Positions 34,439 to 43,249 of a DNA stretch of 64,000 nucleotides are shown here, piece by piece. Position numbers and translations under genes: made by a program. The DNA is from Micrococcus flavus (GTDB taxonomy: Bacteria; Actinomycetota; Actinomycetes; Actinomycetales; Micrococcaceae), in NCBI RefSeq assembly GCF_014204815.1, contig NZ_JACHMC010000001.1:2232001-2296000 (forward strand), in the 5' to 3' direction. The notes beneath the pieces are model-generated. The model had not been told where the DNA came from. It was given only the letters and a program-made list of their open reading frames with translations, and did not search any database. The stretch's first letter is position 1. The number at the start of each line of letters is the position of its first letter.

Positions 34439-34961
34439 GGGCATACCCTCCTTCGGCCTCGGGGCGGCGGCCGTTCCGTCCACCCGCGGTCCTCCCATCC
34501 TGGCCCGGACCGGCGTCCTCGCCATCCTCCCCAGGGGGGATCCTGCACCACCGCTCGACGACGACGCCCACCACCAGCAGCGCCGCACCCCCGAGGACGA
34601 GCAGTCCCGCGTCCAGCACCGCGGGGGCTTCGAGACCCGCCCGGCCGGCGACCTCGAGGCCCGCGCCCACGTGCCAGCCGGCCAGCGCCGCGCCCGTCAG
34701 GCCGGAGGCCTGGCCGAGCACGAGGGTCCGGGCCGCGGCGATGGGGTCCATCCGACCGGCCAGCGGGCGCTCCCGGTCCCGGCGGACGCGCAGGCCCAGC
34801 ACGAGGCAGAGCACGCCCACGGCCGCCACCGTCACCAGCCCCGCGAGGTCCATGACCGGCGCCGGCAGCCCCAGCGCGGGCGAGGCCAGGGCGCACAGCC
34901 ACCCGAGCACGGCGGCCGCCGCGGCCAGCAGCGGCGTCCGCCAGGAGAGCAGCGTGATCAT
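34425..34961 (-). CDS. DUF3180 family membrane protein
   Basis: A 178-aa protein with four hydrophobic segments (the first LLAAAAAVLGWLCALA, then VTVAAVGVLCLVLGL, a third around ARTLVLGQASGLTG, and a last near LVLGGAALLVVGVVV) and a polar Gly/Arg tail. It is the DUF3180 protein that typically follows folK in actinobacteria; function unknown. Overlaps folK as ATGA. Confidence 0.82.
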   Translation of the reverse strand: MITLLSWRTPLLAAAAAVLGWLCALASPALGLPAPVMDLAGLVTVAAVGVLCLVLGLRVRRDRERPLAGRMDPIAAARTLVLGQASGLTGAALAGWHVGAGLEVAGRAGLEAPAVLDAGLLVLGGAALLVVGVVVERWCRIPPGEDGEDAGPGQDGRTAGGRNGRRPEAEGGYARARD

Positions 34962-35698
34962 GTCCGGTCCGTCCAGGGCCGGGCGCTCGCGACGCCGCCC
35001 TCGAGGCCGTCGACAGGCACGCCGACCTCGGGCGCGCCGTCGTCGGACCCCCCGGCGGGCGCGGACGTCCCGGGCGCGGGGGGCGGGGGGAGGACCCGGT
35101 CGGCGTCGTGCAGGCGGGCCCGGCGCGGTGGCTCGCGTCGCACCCCGTCCGCGTGCGCGGCGCGCGCGGCGAGCTCCGCGACGGGCTCGCCGGCCAGGTG
35201 CGCGTCCGCGTCCAGCCACAGCCACGGCAGCAGCACGAACGCCCGCTCGGCGGCCCGGGGGTGGGGCAGCGTGAGGTCGGGGTGGTCGCTGACCAGATCC
35301 CCGTGGACGATCAGGTCCACGTCCAGCGTGCGCGCGCCCCAGCGGACGGTCCGACGCCGGTGGCGGTCCTGCTCCAGCCGGTGCGCCACGCCCAGCAGCT
35401 CCCACGGGGACAGGACCGTGCGGATCCGCACCACCTGGTTCAGGTAGTCCGGCTGCCCGGTCGGACCGCCCACCGGCGCGGTGAGGGCCCGCGGCGAGGC
35501 GCGGACCTCCTCGATCCCCGGGGTCACGGTCAGCACGGCGACGGCGTGGTCCAGCGTCTCGGACCGGTCCCCCAGGTTCGCCCCGAGGGCGAGCACGGCG
35601 GTGACGGGGGCCTCCGGGCGGGCGGCGAGCTCTGGCGTCGGCGCGGGGCCCTCGGCGGGGTGGGCGTGGGGGGCGGGATCGTGGTCCGGGGTGCTCAT
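34958..35698 (-). CDS. folK: 2-amino-4-hydroxy-6-hydroxymethyldihydropteridine diphosphokinase (FolK)
   Basis: A 246-aa pyrophosphokinase activating the pterin for dihydropteroate synthase. LALGANLGDR opens the domain at about residue 36, QPDYLNQVV and RWGARTLDVDLIVHGD are the substrate motifs, and PHPRAAERAFVLLPW is the ATP-binding signature. A ~30-residue Pro/His-rich leader and a ~50-residue tail flank the ~160-aa core. 4-nt overlaps with folB and the DUF3180 gene. Confidence 0.95.
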   Translation of the reverse strand: MSTPDHDPAPHAHPAEGPAPTPELAARPEAPVTAVLALGANLGDRSETLDHAVAVLTVTPGIEEVRASPRALTAPVGGPTGQPDYLNQVVRIRTVLSPWELLGVAHRLEQDRHRRRTVRWGARTLDVDLIVHGDLVSDHPDLTLPHPRAAERAFVLLPWLWLDADAHLAGEPVAELAARAAHADGVRREPPRRARLHDADRVLPPPPAPGTSAPAGGSDDGAPEVGVPVDGLEGGVASARPWTDRT

Positions 35699-36069
35699 GC
35701 GTCCTCCCTCCGGCGGACCACCGTGACGGACACGTCCGCGAAGTCGTGCGGGATGGGCGCCTGCGGCTTGTGCACCGTGACCTCGACGGCGGAGGCGAGC
35801 GCCTGCTCGGCGAGGACGGCCTCGGCGATCCGCACCGCGAGCGTCTCGATGAGGTCGAACGGCTCCCCCGTGACCAGTCGCACCACGGTGTCGGCCACCT
35901 CGGCGTAGTTCGCCGTGCGGGCGAGGTCGTCCGTGGCGGCCGCCGGGCCGGCGTCGAGGGTGAGGACCACGTCCGTGGCGAACGGCTGACCGTCCCGCTT
36001 CTCGTGCTCGAACACGCCGTGGCGGCCCACGGCGGTGAGCCCCGTCAACCGGATGAGATCCCCGCTCAT
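35695..36069 (-). CDS. folB: Dihydroneopterin aldolase (FolB)
   Basis: A 124-aa aldolase cutting dihydroneopterin in folate synthesis. LTAVGRHGVFEHEKRDGQPF carries the substrate-binding region near the start; NYAEVADTVVRLVTGEPFDLIETL contains the conserved tyrosine and glutamate, and VTVHKPQAPIPHDFADVSV the catalytic lysine. ATG 36067-36069 overlaps the folP stop (ATGA). Confidence 0.95.
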   Translation of the reverse strand: MSGDLIRLTGLTAVGRHGVFEHEKRDGQPFATDVVLTLDAGPAAATDDLARTANYAEVADTVVRLVTGEPFDLIETLAVRIAEAVLAEQALASAVEVTVHKPQAPIPHDFADVSVTVVRRREDA

Positions 36070-36935
36070 GCGTCCCCTCCCCCGGTCGCGCCCGCGGCCG
36101 GACCGCGCCAGGCGGCCCCGGCGCGGACGGCGTCGGCGCTGGAGCGGACGTCGTGCACGCGCACGCCCCACACCCCGTGCGCGGCGGAGAGGGCCGAGAT
36201 CGCCGCGGTGGCGTGGTCCCGCTCGGCCGGGGCGGGGGCCTCGCCGTCCGGACCGGCCAGCAGCGCGCCGAGGAACCGCTTGCGGGAGGCCGCGACCAGC
36301 ACGGGGAAGCCCAGGGCCTGGATCCGGTCCAGCCCGCGCAGCAGCTCCCAGTTCTGCTCGCCGGCCTTGGCGAAGCCCAGCCCCGGGTCGAGGATGATCT
36401 GCTCCGGCCGCACCCCGGCCGCCAGGAACCGGTCCACCACCTGCTGCAGCTCCCGCACCACGTCCGTGACGGTGTCCTGGTAGTCGGTCAGCGCGTCCAT
36501 GGTCTGCGGGTTGCCGCGGTTGTGCATCACGATGCACGGCGCGCCCGTCTCAGCGAGCAGCGCGGGCATGTCCGGCTCGTGGACCAGCCCGGAGACGTCG
36601 TTGACGATCACCGGGCCCACCGCGAGCGCCGCGCGGGCCGTGGCCGTGTGCATGGTGTCCACGGAGACCACGGCGCCCTCGGCCAGCAGCGCCTCGACCA
36701 CCGGCAGGATGCGGCCCTGCTCCTCCTCGGGGGACACGGCGCGGGCGCCCGGGCGCGTGGACTCGCCGCCGACGTCGATCACCTCCGCGCCCTCGGCCAG
36801 CATCCGGCGGCCGTGGGCGATCGCCGCCTCCACCGTGGCGTGCGCGCCCCCGTCCGAGAACGAGTCCGGCGTGACGTTCAGGATGCCTATGACCAGGGTG
36901 CGGTCAGGGGTCTGGTCCAGGGGCTGCGGCAGCAC
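36066..36935 (-). CDS. folP: Dihydropteroate synthase (FolP)
   Basis: A 289-aa TIM-barrel enzyme joining the pterin pyrophosphate to p-aminobenzoate, the sulfonamide target. GILNVTPDSFSDGG, EVIDVGGESTRPGA and the NDVSG motif are present, as are DPGLGFAKAGEQN and VAASRKRFLG. GTG start 36933-36935 with GAGGAGG 7 nt upstream. It follows folE by 24 nt. Confidence 0.96.
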   Translation of the reverse strand: MLPQPLDQTPDRTLVIGILNVTPDSFSDGGAHATVEAAIAHGRRMLAEGAEVIDVGGESTRPGARAVSPEEEQGRILPVVEALLAEGAVVSVDTMHTATARAALAVGPVIVNDVSGLVHEPDMPALLAETGAPCIVMHNRGNPQTMDALTDYQDTVTDVVRELQQVVDRFLAAGVRPEQIILDPGLGFAKAGEQNWELLRGLDRIQALGFPVLVAASRKRFLGALLAGPDGEAPAPAERDHATAAISALSAAHGVWGVRVHDVRSSADAVRAGAAWRGPAAGATGGGDA

Positions 36936-36959
36936 GGGCGGTCCTCCTCGGAACGGTGG

Positions 36960-37598
36960 TCAGGAGTGCATGATGAGGCTCATGGCCTCGGCGCGCGTCG
37001 AGGGATCCCGCAGCTGGCCGCGCACGGCGGAGGTGACGGTCTTGGCACCGGGCTTGCGGACGCCCCGCATGGCCATGCACATGTGCTCGGCCTGGACGAC
37101 GACGATCGCGCCCTTCGCGGCCAGGTGCTCCATGAGCGCCTCCACCACCTGCGTGGTCAGCCGCTCCTGCACCTGCGGCCGCCGGGCGTACAGCTCCACC
37201 AGGCGGGCGAGCTTGGACAGGCCCGTGACCCGGCCCTCGGTGGAGGGGATGTAGCCGATGTGCGCCTGCCCGTGGAACGGGACCAGGTGGTGCTCGCACA
37301 TCGAGTAGAAGGGGATGTCCTTCACCAGCACGAGCTCCTCGTGTGCGATGTCGAACGTGGTCCCGAGGACCTGGGCCGGCTCCTGGTGCAGGCCGGCGAA
37401 GAACTCGGCGTAGGCCTTGGCCACCCGCTGCGGGGTGTCCCGCAGGCCCTCGCGGTCCGGGTCCTCCCCGATCGCCGCGAGCATCTCCCGCACCGCGGCC
37501 TCGATGCGCGGCCGGTCCACCGTGTCCGTCACCGGGTCGAAGGTGCCGGGCACGCCCCGGGGCTGCGGGGCGTCGTCGTCCTGGAGGTGCTCCGTCAT
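36960..37598 (-). CDS. folE: GTP cyclohydrolase I (FolE)
   Basis: A 212-aa enzyme turning GTP into dihydroneopterin triphosphate, the first committed step to folate. [14 protein letters not shown]-like N-terminal residues (here [14 protein letters not shown]), then the zinc and active-site region [21 protein letters not shown], the second cysteine in [11 protein letters not shown], and a usual C-terminal end. ATG overlaps the ftsH stop as ATGA. Confidence 0.97.
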   Translation of the reverse strand: MTEHLQDDDAPQPRGVPGTFDPVTDTVDRPRIEAAVREMLAAIGEDPDREGLRDTPQRVAKAYAEFFAGLHQEPAQVLGTTFDIAHEELVLVKDIPFYSMCEHHLVPFHGQAHIGYIPSTEGRVTGLSKLARLVELYARRPQVQERLTTQVVEALMEHLAAKGAIVVVQAEHMCMAMRGVRKPGAKTVTSAVRGQLRDPSTRAEAMSLIMHS

Positions 37599-39700
37599 GC
37601 CGTGCCCCCGCCCCCGCGATAGTCCGGGCCCGGCGTCGGGCTGTGCTGCCCGGGGAGCTCCCCGGGGCCGCCCGCGGTGCCGCCCGCGCCGCCGATCGAG
37701 ACGGGCGGGGCGCCCTCGGGCGCGTCCGGCACGGTGGTGGAGCCGACGCCCACCGACTCCGGCTCCTCGCCCTCAAGGCGGCTCGCACGCTCCTTCGGGG
37801 AGAGCACCGGCGGGACGTCGTGGGGGCGGCGGTCGTCCGCGGCGAGCCACAGGGGCCGCTCGGGGCGCTTGCGCACGTCCTGGAAGATCTCCGCGATCTG
37901 CTCCTGCGTCAGCGTCTCCTTCTCGAGGAGCTCGTAGGCCAGCCGGTCCAGGATGTCCCGGTTCTCGGTCAGCACCCAGTGGGCGTCCGCGTGCGCGGCG
38001 TCCAGCAGGTCCCGGACCTCGGCGTCCACGAGGTACGCCAGCTCCTCGGAGTACTCCCGGGCGGCGCCGCCGCCCCCGCCGCCGAGGAACGGCTCGGTGT
38101 TGCCGCCGCCGAGCTTGACCGCGCCCACCTTGGCGCTCATGCCGTACTCGGTGACCATCTTGCGGGCCGTCTCCGTGGCCTTCTGGATGTCGTTCGCCGC
38201 TCCGGTGGAGGGGTCCTGGAACACGACCTCCTCGGCCACGCGCCCGCCCATCGCGTAGGCCAGCTGGTCCAGCAGCTCGTTGCGGGTGACCGAGTACTTG
38301 TCGTTCTCGGGGACCACCATCGTGTAGCCCAGCGCGCGGCCGCGCGGGAGGATCGTGATCTTGGTGACCGGCGCCGAATGGCGCAGGCCCGCGGCGACGA
38401 GCGCGTGCCCGCCCTCGTGGTACGCGGTGACCTTGCGCTCGTGCTCGTTCATCAGGCGGGTGCGCTTCTGCGGGCCCGCCATGACGCGGTCGATCGCCTC
38501 GTCCAGCGCGGCGTTGTCGATCACGTTGTTGTGCGAGCGGGCCGTGAGCAGCGCGGCCTCGTTGATCACGTTGGCCAGGTCCGCGCCCGTGTAGCCGGGG
38601 GTGCGCTTGGCCAGGGAGCGCAGGTCGACGTCGAGCGCGATCGGCTTGCCCTGCGCGTGCACCTCGAGGATCTTGGCGCGGCCGTCCAGGTCCGGGGCCT
38701 CCACGGGGATCTGCCGGTCGAAGCGGCCGGGGCGCAGCAAGGCCGGGTCGAGGACGTCCGGGCGGTTGGTCGCGGCGATCATGATGACGTTGGTGGAGGC
38801 GTCGAAGCCGTCCATCTCCACGAGCATCTGGTTCAGGGTCTGCTCGCGCTCGTCGTTGCCGCCGCCGATGCCCGCGCCGCGGGAGCGGCCGACGGCGTCG
38901 ATCTCGTCCACGAACACGATGGCCGGCGCGTTGTTCTTGGCCTGCTCGAAGAGGTCGCGCACGCGCGAGGCGCCGACGCCCACGAACATCTCCACGAAGT
39001 CCGAGCCGGAGATCGAGTAGAAGGGCACGCCCGCCTCGCCGGCCACCGCCTTGGCGAGCAGGGTCTTGCCTGTGCCGGGCGGGCCGTACAGCAGGACGCC
39101 CTTGGGGATCTTCGCGCCCACCGCGTGGAAGCGGTCCGGCTGGGTGAGGAAGTCCTTGATCTCGTGGAGCTCCTCCACGGCCTCGTCCGCCCCCGCGACG
39201 TCCTTGAACAGCACGTCCGGGTTGTCCTTCTGGATGAGCTTGGCCCGCGACTTGCCGAACTGCATGACCTTGCCGCCGCCGCCCTGCATGCGGGACATCA
39301 GGAACCAGAACAGCAGGGCGATCAGGAGGAACGGGATCATGAAGCCCAGCAGGGACAGGAACCAGTTGCTCCGCACGGGCTCGTCCTGGTAGCCGTCCAG
39401 CGCGGACTCGTCCACGGCGCGCACCACGTCCTGGGCGCGGGCCGCGGAGTACTGGAAGTACACGTCCTTGCCGAGGTCCCGGCCGTCCTGGGAGTAGGGC
39501 TCGCGCAGGGTCAGGTCCACGCGCTGGTCGCCGTCGACGACGCGCGCCTGGGCCGCCTTGCCGTCCTCCAGCAGGGACATGCCCACGTTGGTGTCCACCA
39601 TGCCGCGACCGCCCTGGGCGGTGGCCAGGGGGATCACGAAGCCCAGCACCAGGAGCCCGAGCAGGATCCAGATGTAGGGCTTGTTGAAGATCTTCTTCAC
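37595..39700 (-). CDS. ftsH: ATP-dependent zinc metalloprotease FtsH
   Basis: A 701-aa membrane protease. There are two membrane segments (residues ~8-26 and ~108-128) with a short external domain between, an AAA+ domain with Walker A GPPGTGKT (~205-212) and [11 protein letters not shown], and the peptidase motif HEGGHALV (~426-433). The last ~60 residues are Gly/Pro-rich. GTG 39698-39700 with AGGAGA 9 nt upstream; everything in frame before it is noncoding. First gene of the folate-PH-DUF2520 operon, with a candidate TACCGT -10 at 39815-39820. Confidence 0.96.
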   Translation of the reverse strand: MKKIFNKPYIWILLGLLVLGFVIPLATAQGGRGMVDTNVGMSLLEDGKAAQARVVDGDQRVDLTLREPYSQDGRDLGKDVYFQYSAARAQDVVRAVDESALDGYQDEPVRSNWFLSLLGFMIPFLLIALLFWFLMSRMQGGGGKVMQFGKSRAKLIQKDNPDVLFKDVAGADEAVEELHEIKDFLTQPDRFHAVGAKIPKGVLLYGPPGTGKTLLAKAVAGEAGVPFYSISGSDFVEMFVGVGASRVRDLFEQAKNNAPAIVFVDEIDAVGRSRGAGIGGGNDEREQTLNQMLVEMDGFDASTNVIMIAATNRPDVLDPALLRPGRFDRQIPVEAPDLDGRAKILEVHAQGKPIALDVDLRSLAKRTPGYTGADLANVINEAALLTARSHNNVIDNAALDEAIDRVMAGPQKRTRLMNEHERKVTAYHEGGHALVAAGLRHSAPVTKITILPRGRALGYTMVVPENDKYSVTRNELLDQLAYAMGGRVAEEVVFQDPSTGAANDIQKATETARKMVTEYGMSAKVGAVKLGGGNTEPFLGGGGGGAAREYSEELAYLVDAEVRDLLDAAHADAHWVLTENRDILDRLAYELLEKETLTQEQIAEIFQDVRKRPERPLWLAADDRRPHDVPPVLSPKERASRLEGEEPESVGVGSTTVPDAPEGAPPVSIGGAGGTAGGPGELPGQHSPTPGPDYRGGGGTA

Positions 39701-40105
39701 GTGCGTGTGTCTCCTGGTCTGCCGCGAGAGGGGACGGGCTCCCCGGGACGGTCGGGGGTCCTCGGCCCCGCCGCGGACGGTCGTGGGCGCACCCCTCCCG
39801 AGGGTCACTGCCCCACGGTACCGGCCCGGGCCGGGAGCGCCCCGGGTGTTCGCGCCAGGTGGACAGTGGGAGTGGGCGGGGCTCGGCGCGATGTCGAAGG
39901 CGGCCGTCCGCCCCGGGACGACGGCGGCCGACCTCTGCCCCCTGCGCCCCCCTCTCATCGGCCCCTCGCACCCACCCGCCTCGAGTGTCGGTCCCGGACC
40001 GCTTTCCAGCCCGCTCGCCACCCCGGAAGCGGACCTGCATCGACACTCGACAGCGTGCTGTGGACGGCCGGCACCGCCGCGCCCGTAACGCGCGAGGGTG
40101 GTGTC
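39701..40105. other. 405-nt gap between ftsH and the AbiEi/DUF559-like gene
   Basis: The ftsH side holds its ribosome-binding site and a TACCGT -10 candidate (minus strand, 39820-39815), implying a leader of about 110 nt. The other side holds the 70-nt palindrome at 39981-40050 and a GAGGGT hexamer (40094-40099) 6 nt from the ATG at 40106. I see no gene in 39830-39980. Confidence 0.5.
39981..40050. repeat. Left palindromic element flanking the AbiEi/DUF559-like gene
   Basis: Arms 39981-40007 and 40025-40050 pair imperfectly around a 17-nt centre. The outer ten bases of each arm (TCGAGTGTCG and its complement) are identical to those of the element at 41167-41236, and the centres are related too, so the two are copies of one element in the same orientation. 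Confidence 0.75.
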
Positions 40106-41122
40106 ATGCCCCGAGCGCCCCGCCCCCTGCCCGCCGCCCTCCCTCCGGGGCCCTTCACGGTGGAGCAGGCCCGGGCCGTCGGCGTCGATGCGGCCCGACT
40201 TCGGCGGGCGGATCTGGAACGGGTCCGCCCCGGCGTGCACCGCCGTCGTCCGGACGAGCCTGCCGAGGCGCCGGCCCGTCCACCGGCACCATCCCCGGGC
40301 CCCGGGATGCATCCCCTGGATCGGCTCGCAGCCGAGGAGGCGCTTCGCCTGGCCGCGCTCGCCCTGCGATTCGAGGACGCGACGGCATCCGGCCTCACCG
40401 CAGCGCGAGCTGCGGGCCTGTGGCTGCCGGCCCGGCTCCGAGAGGACCGACGTCTGCAGCTGACCCGCCCGCCCGGTGCGAGTGTCCTCGCCGAGGACGG
40501 AGTCGTGACGCGCCGCGCGCACCTCGCCCCGGCCGACGTCGTCCGCTGTCCATCCGGCCCACCCCGCACCTCGCCCGCGCGCACATGGCGGGATCTCGCC
40601 GGGACGCTCACGCGCGACGAGCTCGTGGTGCTCGGCGACTGGCTCGTGCGCTCCTCGGGCCCCGGTCGCACCCGAGGCCTGTGCGCCGTGGAGGAGCTCC
40701 GCGCCCGGGCGGCCGAGCGGGGCGGGCGGCACGCCGTCGTCGCGCGGGAGGCCGCCGTCCTGGTGCGCGACGGCGCCCACTCGCCCCCGGAGACCGAGCT
40801 GCGGCTGGCACTTCTCGCCGCGGGGCTGCCGGAGCCGGAGCTGCAGATCGAGGAGCGGGACCCGTCGTTCTCGCCCTGGCACCCGGTGACGGCGGACCTC
40901 GGGTGGCGGCGGTGGCGCGTGGTGCTGCAGTACGAGGGCGCCGGGCACGACGACCCCGCCCAGGTGAGGCGGGACACCCAGCGCGACGCCGTGTTCCTGC
41001 GCCGGGACGTGCTGACGATCCGCGCGTCGGCCTCGGACCGGTGGCAGGGCTTCGCGGGGACCGTCGAGCTGGCACGACATGCGCTGCTGCGCGCGGGATG
41101 GCGACCCGACGGGGGCGGGTGA
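40106..41122 (+). CDS. AbiEi-like/DUF559-type (endonuclease-like) protein
   Basis: A 338-aa protein with two recognisable parts. The N-terminal ~40 residues ([20 protein letters not shown], then PGVHRR) resemble the winged-helix start of type IV 'AbiEi' antitoxin-like proteins. The last ~110 residues ([59 protein letters not shown]) resemble the VSR/DUF559 nuclease-like domain common in actinobacteria, with a plausible Asp...Tyr-Glu-Gly core. No partner gene is adjacent. It is the only plus-strand gene in a 15-kb minus-strand block and sits exactly between two related palindromes, which suggests insertion as a cassette. Activity unproven. Confidence 0.68.
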   Translation: MPRAPRPLPAALPPGPFTVEQARAVGVDAARLRRADLERVRPGVHRRRPDEPAEAPARPPAPSPGPGMHPLDRLAAEEALRLAALALRFEDATASGLTAARAAGLWLPARLREDRRLQLTRPPGASVLAEDGVVTRRAHLAPADVVRCPSGPPRTSPARTWRDLAGTLTRDELVVLGDWLVRSSGPGRTRGLCAVEELRARAAERGGRHAVVAREAAVLVRDGAHSPPETELRLALLAAGLPEPELQIEERDPSFSPWHPVTADLGWRRWRVVLQYEGAGHDDPAQVRRDTQRDAVFLRRDVLTIRASASDRWQGFAGTVELARHALLRAGWRPDGGG

Positions 41123-41166
41123 AGGGCGGGACGTCTGTCCGCAGCGGGTGCGAGCCTGCCACTCCC

Positions 41167-41236
41167 TCGAGTGTCGATGCAGGACCGCTTCCCGGCCTGC
41201 TCAGCACCCGGGAAGCGGTCCTGCGTCGACACTCGA
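41167..41236. repeat. Right palindromic element flanking the AbiEi/DUF559-like gene
   Basis: 27-nt arms (41167-41193 and 41210-41236) pair at every position, one of them a G-T pair, around a 16-nt centre. It lies between convergent genes (AbiEi-like gene and hpt) and is homologous to the element at 39981-40050. Confidence 0.8.
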
Positions 41237-41277
41237 CGCCGGGGGCCGGGGGCCGGGGCCCGAGCCTGAGCCCGGGA

Positions 41278-41829
41278 TCAGGAGTACACGTGCGGGGCGA
41301 GGGTGCCCACGAAGTCCAGGTTGCGGTACTTCTCGGCGTAGTCGAGGCCGTAGCCCACCACGAACTCGTTGGGGATGTCCTTGCCCACGTACTTCACGTC
41401 GATCTCGACCTTCATGGCGTCCGGCTTGCGCAGCAGCGTGCAGATCTCCACCGACGCCGGGCCGCGGGTCTCGAGGTTCGCCTTGAGCCAGGACAGGGTC
41501 AGGCCGGAGTCGATGATGTCCTCCACGATCAGCACGTGGCGGCCGGTGAGGTCGGCGTCCAGGTCCTTGAGGATGCGCACCACGCCGGAGGACTTGGTGC
41601 CGGACCCGTAGGAGGAGACGGCCATGAAGTCCATCTCCACGTGCGTGTGCAGCGCGCGGGTGAGGTCCGCGACCACCATGACCGCCCCCTTGAGGACGGC
41701 CACGATCAGCAGGTCCTTGCCCTCGTAGTCGCGGTCGATCTGCGCCGCGAGATCCCGGACGGTGGCCTGGACCTCCTCCGTGCTCATGAGGACGTGGGTG
41801 AGGTCGTTCCGGACATCCTGTGCGTCCAT
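41278..41829 (-). CDS. hpt: Hypoxanthine phosphoribosyltransferase
   Basis: A 183-aa purine salvage enzyme making IMP (and GMP) from the free base and [20 protein letters not shown] begins the core, [11 protein letters not shown] is the flexible loop, [15 protein letters not shown] is the PRPP-binding motif, and [20 protein letters not shown] the base-binding end. Downstream of tilS by 51 nt, as in most actinobacteria. Confidence 0.96.
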   Translation of the reverse strand: MDAQDVRNDLTHVLMSTEEVQATVRDLAAQIDRDYEGKDLLIVAVLKGAVMVVADLTRALHTHVEMDFMAVSSYGSGTKSSGVVRILKDLDADLTGRHVLIVEDIIDSGLTLSWLKANLETRGPASVEICTLLRKPDAMKVEIDVKYVGKDIPNEFVVGYGLDYAEKYRNLDFVGTLAPHVYS

Positions 41830-41880
41830 GGGGTGCCGCTCCTGGGGGTCGTGCGGGTGGGGCCTGCGCCGGGGACGCGG

Positions 41881-43236
41881 TCAGCGGCCGAGGCGGCGGG
41901 GGATGAGCACCAGTCTGGCACACGGGCCCCGGCCGTCCGCCTGCCCGGAGGCCTCCGGGACGCTCGTCACATGCCGCGTGCGCGCCCGCGCGCCACCGAC
42001 GCCGGCGCCCCCCTCCCGGACGGCCAGCACGCCCCCGGCCAGCTCCACGGGACCGGCCGACCCGCCGCCCCGGTGTGCGTCCGTGACGAGCACCTCCACG
42101 GCGAGCACCCGCTCCCGCGAGAGGTCCTCCGCCCCGGCCCGGCGGGCGGCCCGCACGATCACCCGGCGCCGCACGGCCGGAGGCAGGGCGGCCAGCCCGT
42201 CCAGGTCCAGCGCCACGACGACGCCGGTCCCCTCCCCGTCCGACGCGTCCGCTCCGCGCGCGGGTCCCGACACCGGGGCCGGCTCGGGGCGCAGCAGGCG
42301 CTCGAGCTCGCGGGAGGCCCACGCGTCCAGGGCGTCGGCGTCCTCGGCGGCGAGGGCGGCCGTGCGCGCGAGGGCGGCGCGCACGCCGGGGCCGAGGCCG
42401 GCGTCGGGGTCCTCGAGGGCCGGGAGGATCCGGGTGCGGATCCGCGAGCGCAGCAGGGCGGGATCCCGGTTGTGGGGGTCCTCGAACCAGGTCAGCCCGG
42501 CCCACCGGCAGATCGCCTCGGTGTCCGCGCGGGTCAAGCCGAGCAGGGGCCGGGCCACGGGGACACCGCCCGGCAGCGTCCCCCGCGCCGGGATCCCGGC
42601 GAGCGAGCGGGTGCCGGACCCGCGCGCCAGGCCGAGGAGGACCTGCTCGGCCTGGTCGTCGGCGGTGTGGGCCGTGAGCACGAGGGCGGGGGCACTCAGG
42701 CGGGGAGGCCGGGCCGGTGCCGTTTCCCGAACGAAAGCAGTCGCGGGGGCCGCCGTTTCCCGAACGACAACGTCGGGGGTGCCCGGGGTGGCGGCGCGGG
42801 CGAGAGCCGCGCGTCGTGCGGTGCGGGCGGCGGCCTCGGGACCGTCCCCGGTGGGGACCACCGCCACGCGCGTCACCGTGACGGGCGTCAGGCCGAGTCG
42901 TCGGGCGGTGTCCGCTGCCGCCGTCGCGACCTCTGCACTGCCCTCCTGCAGCCCGTGGTCCACCACCGCGGCCCCCACGGGCCCGAGCCGCTCCCCCGCC
43001 CGGGTGTCGGTGAGCACGGCGCAGGCCACCGTCAGGGCGAGGGAGTCCGCCCCGCCGGAGAGCGCGACGAGCGCCCGGGGAGCACGGGCAGGCGCGGGGG
43101 CGGAGGCGCGGCCGGCCCCCGCCCCGACGGCCTCCTCGAGCACCGCACGGACCTCCGCGACGGCCCGGTGCAGCGGCTCGGGCCAGCGGGCGCGCGGGGG
43201 CCACGGAGCCGACGCCGGCAGACCCGGGAGCATCAC
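41881..43236 (-). CDS. tilS: tRNA(Ile)-lysidine synthase (TilS)
   Basis: A 451-aa enzyme converting the anticodon cytidine of tRNA-Ile2 to lysidine, needed to read AUA. ALVALSGGADSLAL is the PP-loop, LVLTAHTADDQAEQVLLGL and the GIPARGTL/RPLLGLTRADTEAICR segments complete the catalytic domain, then a helical domain follows. Between the PP-loop and TAHTADDQ there is an insertion of about 30 residues coded by a 33-bp repeat (42719-42767) not expected in the family. Start: GTG 43236 (MMLPG) or ATG 43233, no clear ribosome-binding site. Confidence 0.9.
   Translation of the reverse strand: MMLPGLPASAPWPPRARWPEPLHRAVAEVRAVLEEAVGAGAGRASAPAPARAPRALVALSGGADSLALTVACAVLTDTRAGERLGPVGAAVVDHGLQEGSAEVATAAADTARRLGLTPVTVTRVAVVPTGDGPEAAARTARRAALARAATPGTPDVVVRETAAPATAFVRETAPARPPRLSAPALVLTAHTADDQAEQVLLGLARGSGTRSLAGIPARGTLPGGVPVARPLLGLTRADTEAICRWAGLTWFEDPHNRDPALLRSRIRTRILPALEDPDAGLGPGVRAALARTAALAAEDADALDAWASRELERLLRPEPAPVSGPARGADASDGEGTGVVVALDLDGLAALPPAVRRRVIVRAARRAGAEDLSRERVLAVEVLVTDAHRGGGSAGPVELAGGVLAVREGGAGVGGARARTRHVTSVPEASGQADGRGPCARLVLIPRRLGR
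42719..42767. repeat. Two 16-bp copies with 33-bp period inside tilS
   Basis: The identical sequence GCCGTTTCCCGAACGA occurs at 42719-42734 and 42752-42767, period 33 bp (11 codons), giving V-V-R-E-T-A-A-P and F-V-R-E-T-A-P-A in the protein. The T/A-containing core stands out against the surrounding GC-rich sequence. Confidence 0.75.
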
Positions 43237-43249
43237 CGGAGGCGGCCCG

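Noticed and set aside
37343-41122. 1259-codon plus-strand frame across ftsH and the palindrome into the AbiEi-like gene
   Set aside because: Only the part from 40106 is supported; the rest is antisense to folE/ftsH. The true gene starts at the ATG with the GAGGGT hexamer.
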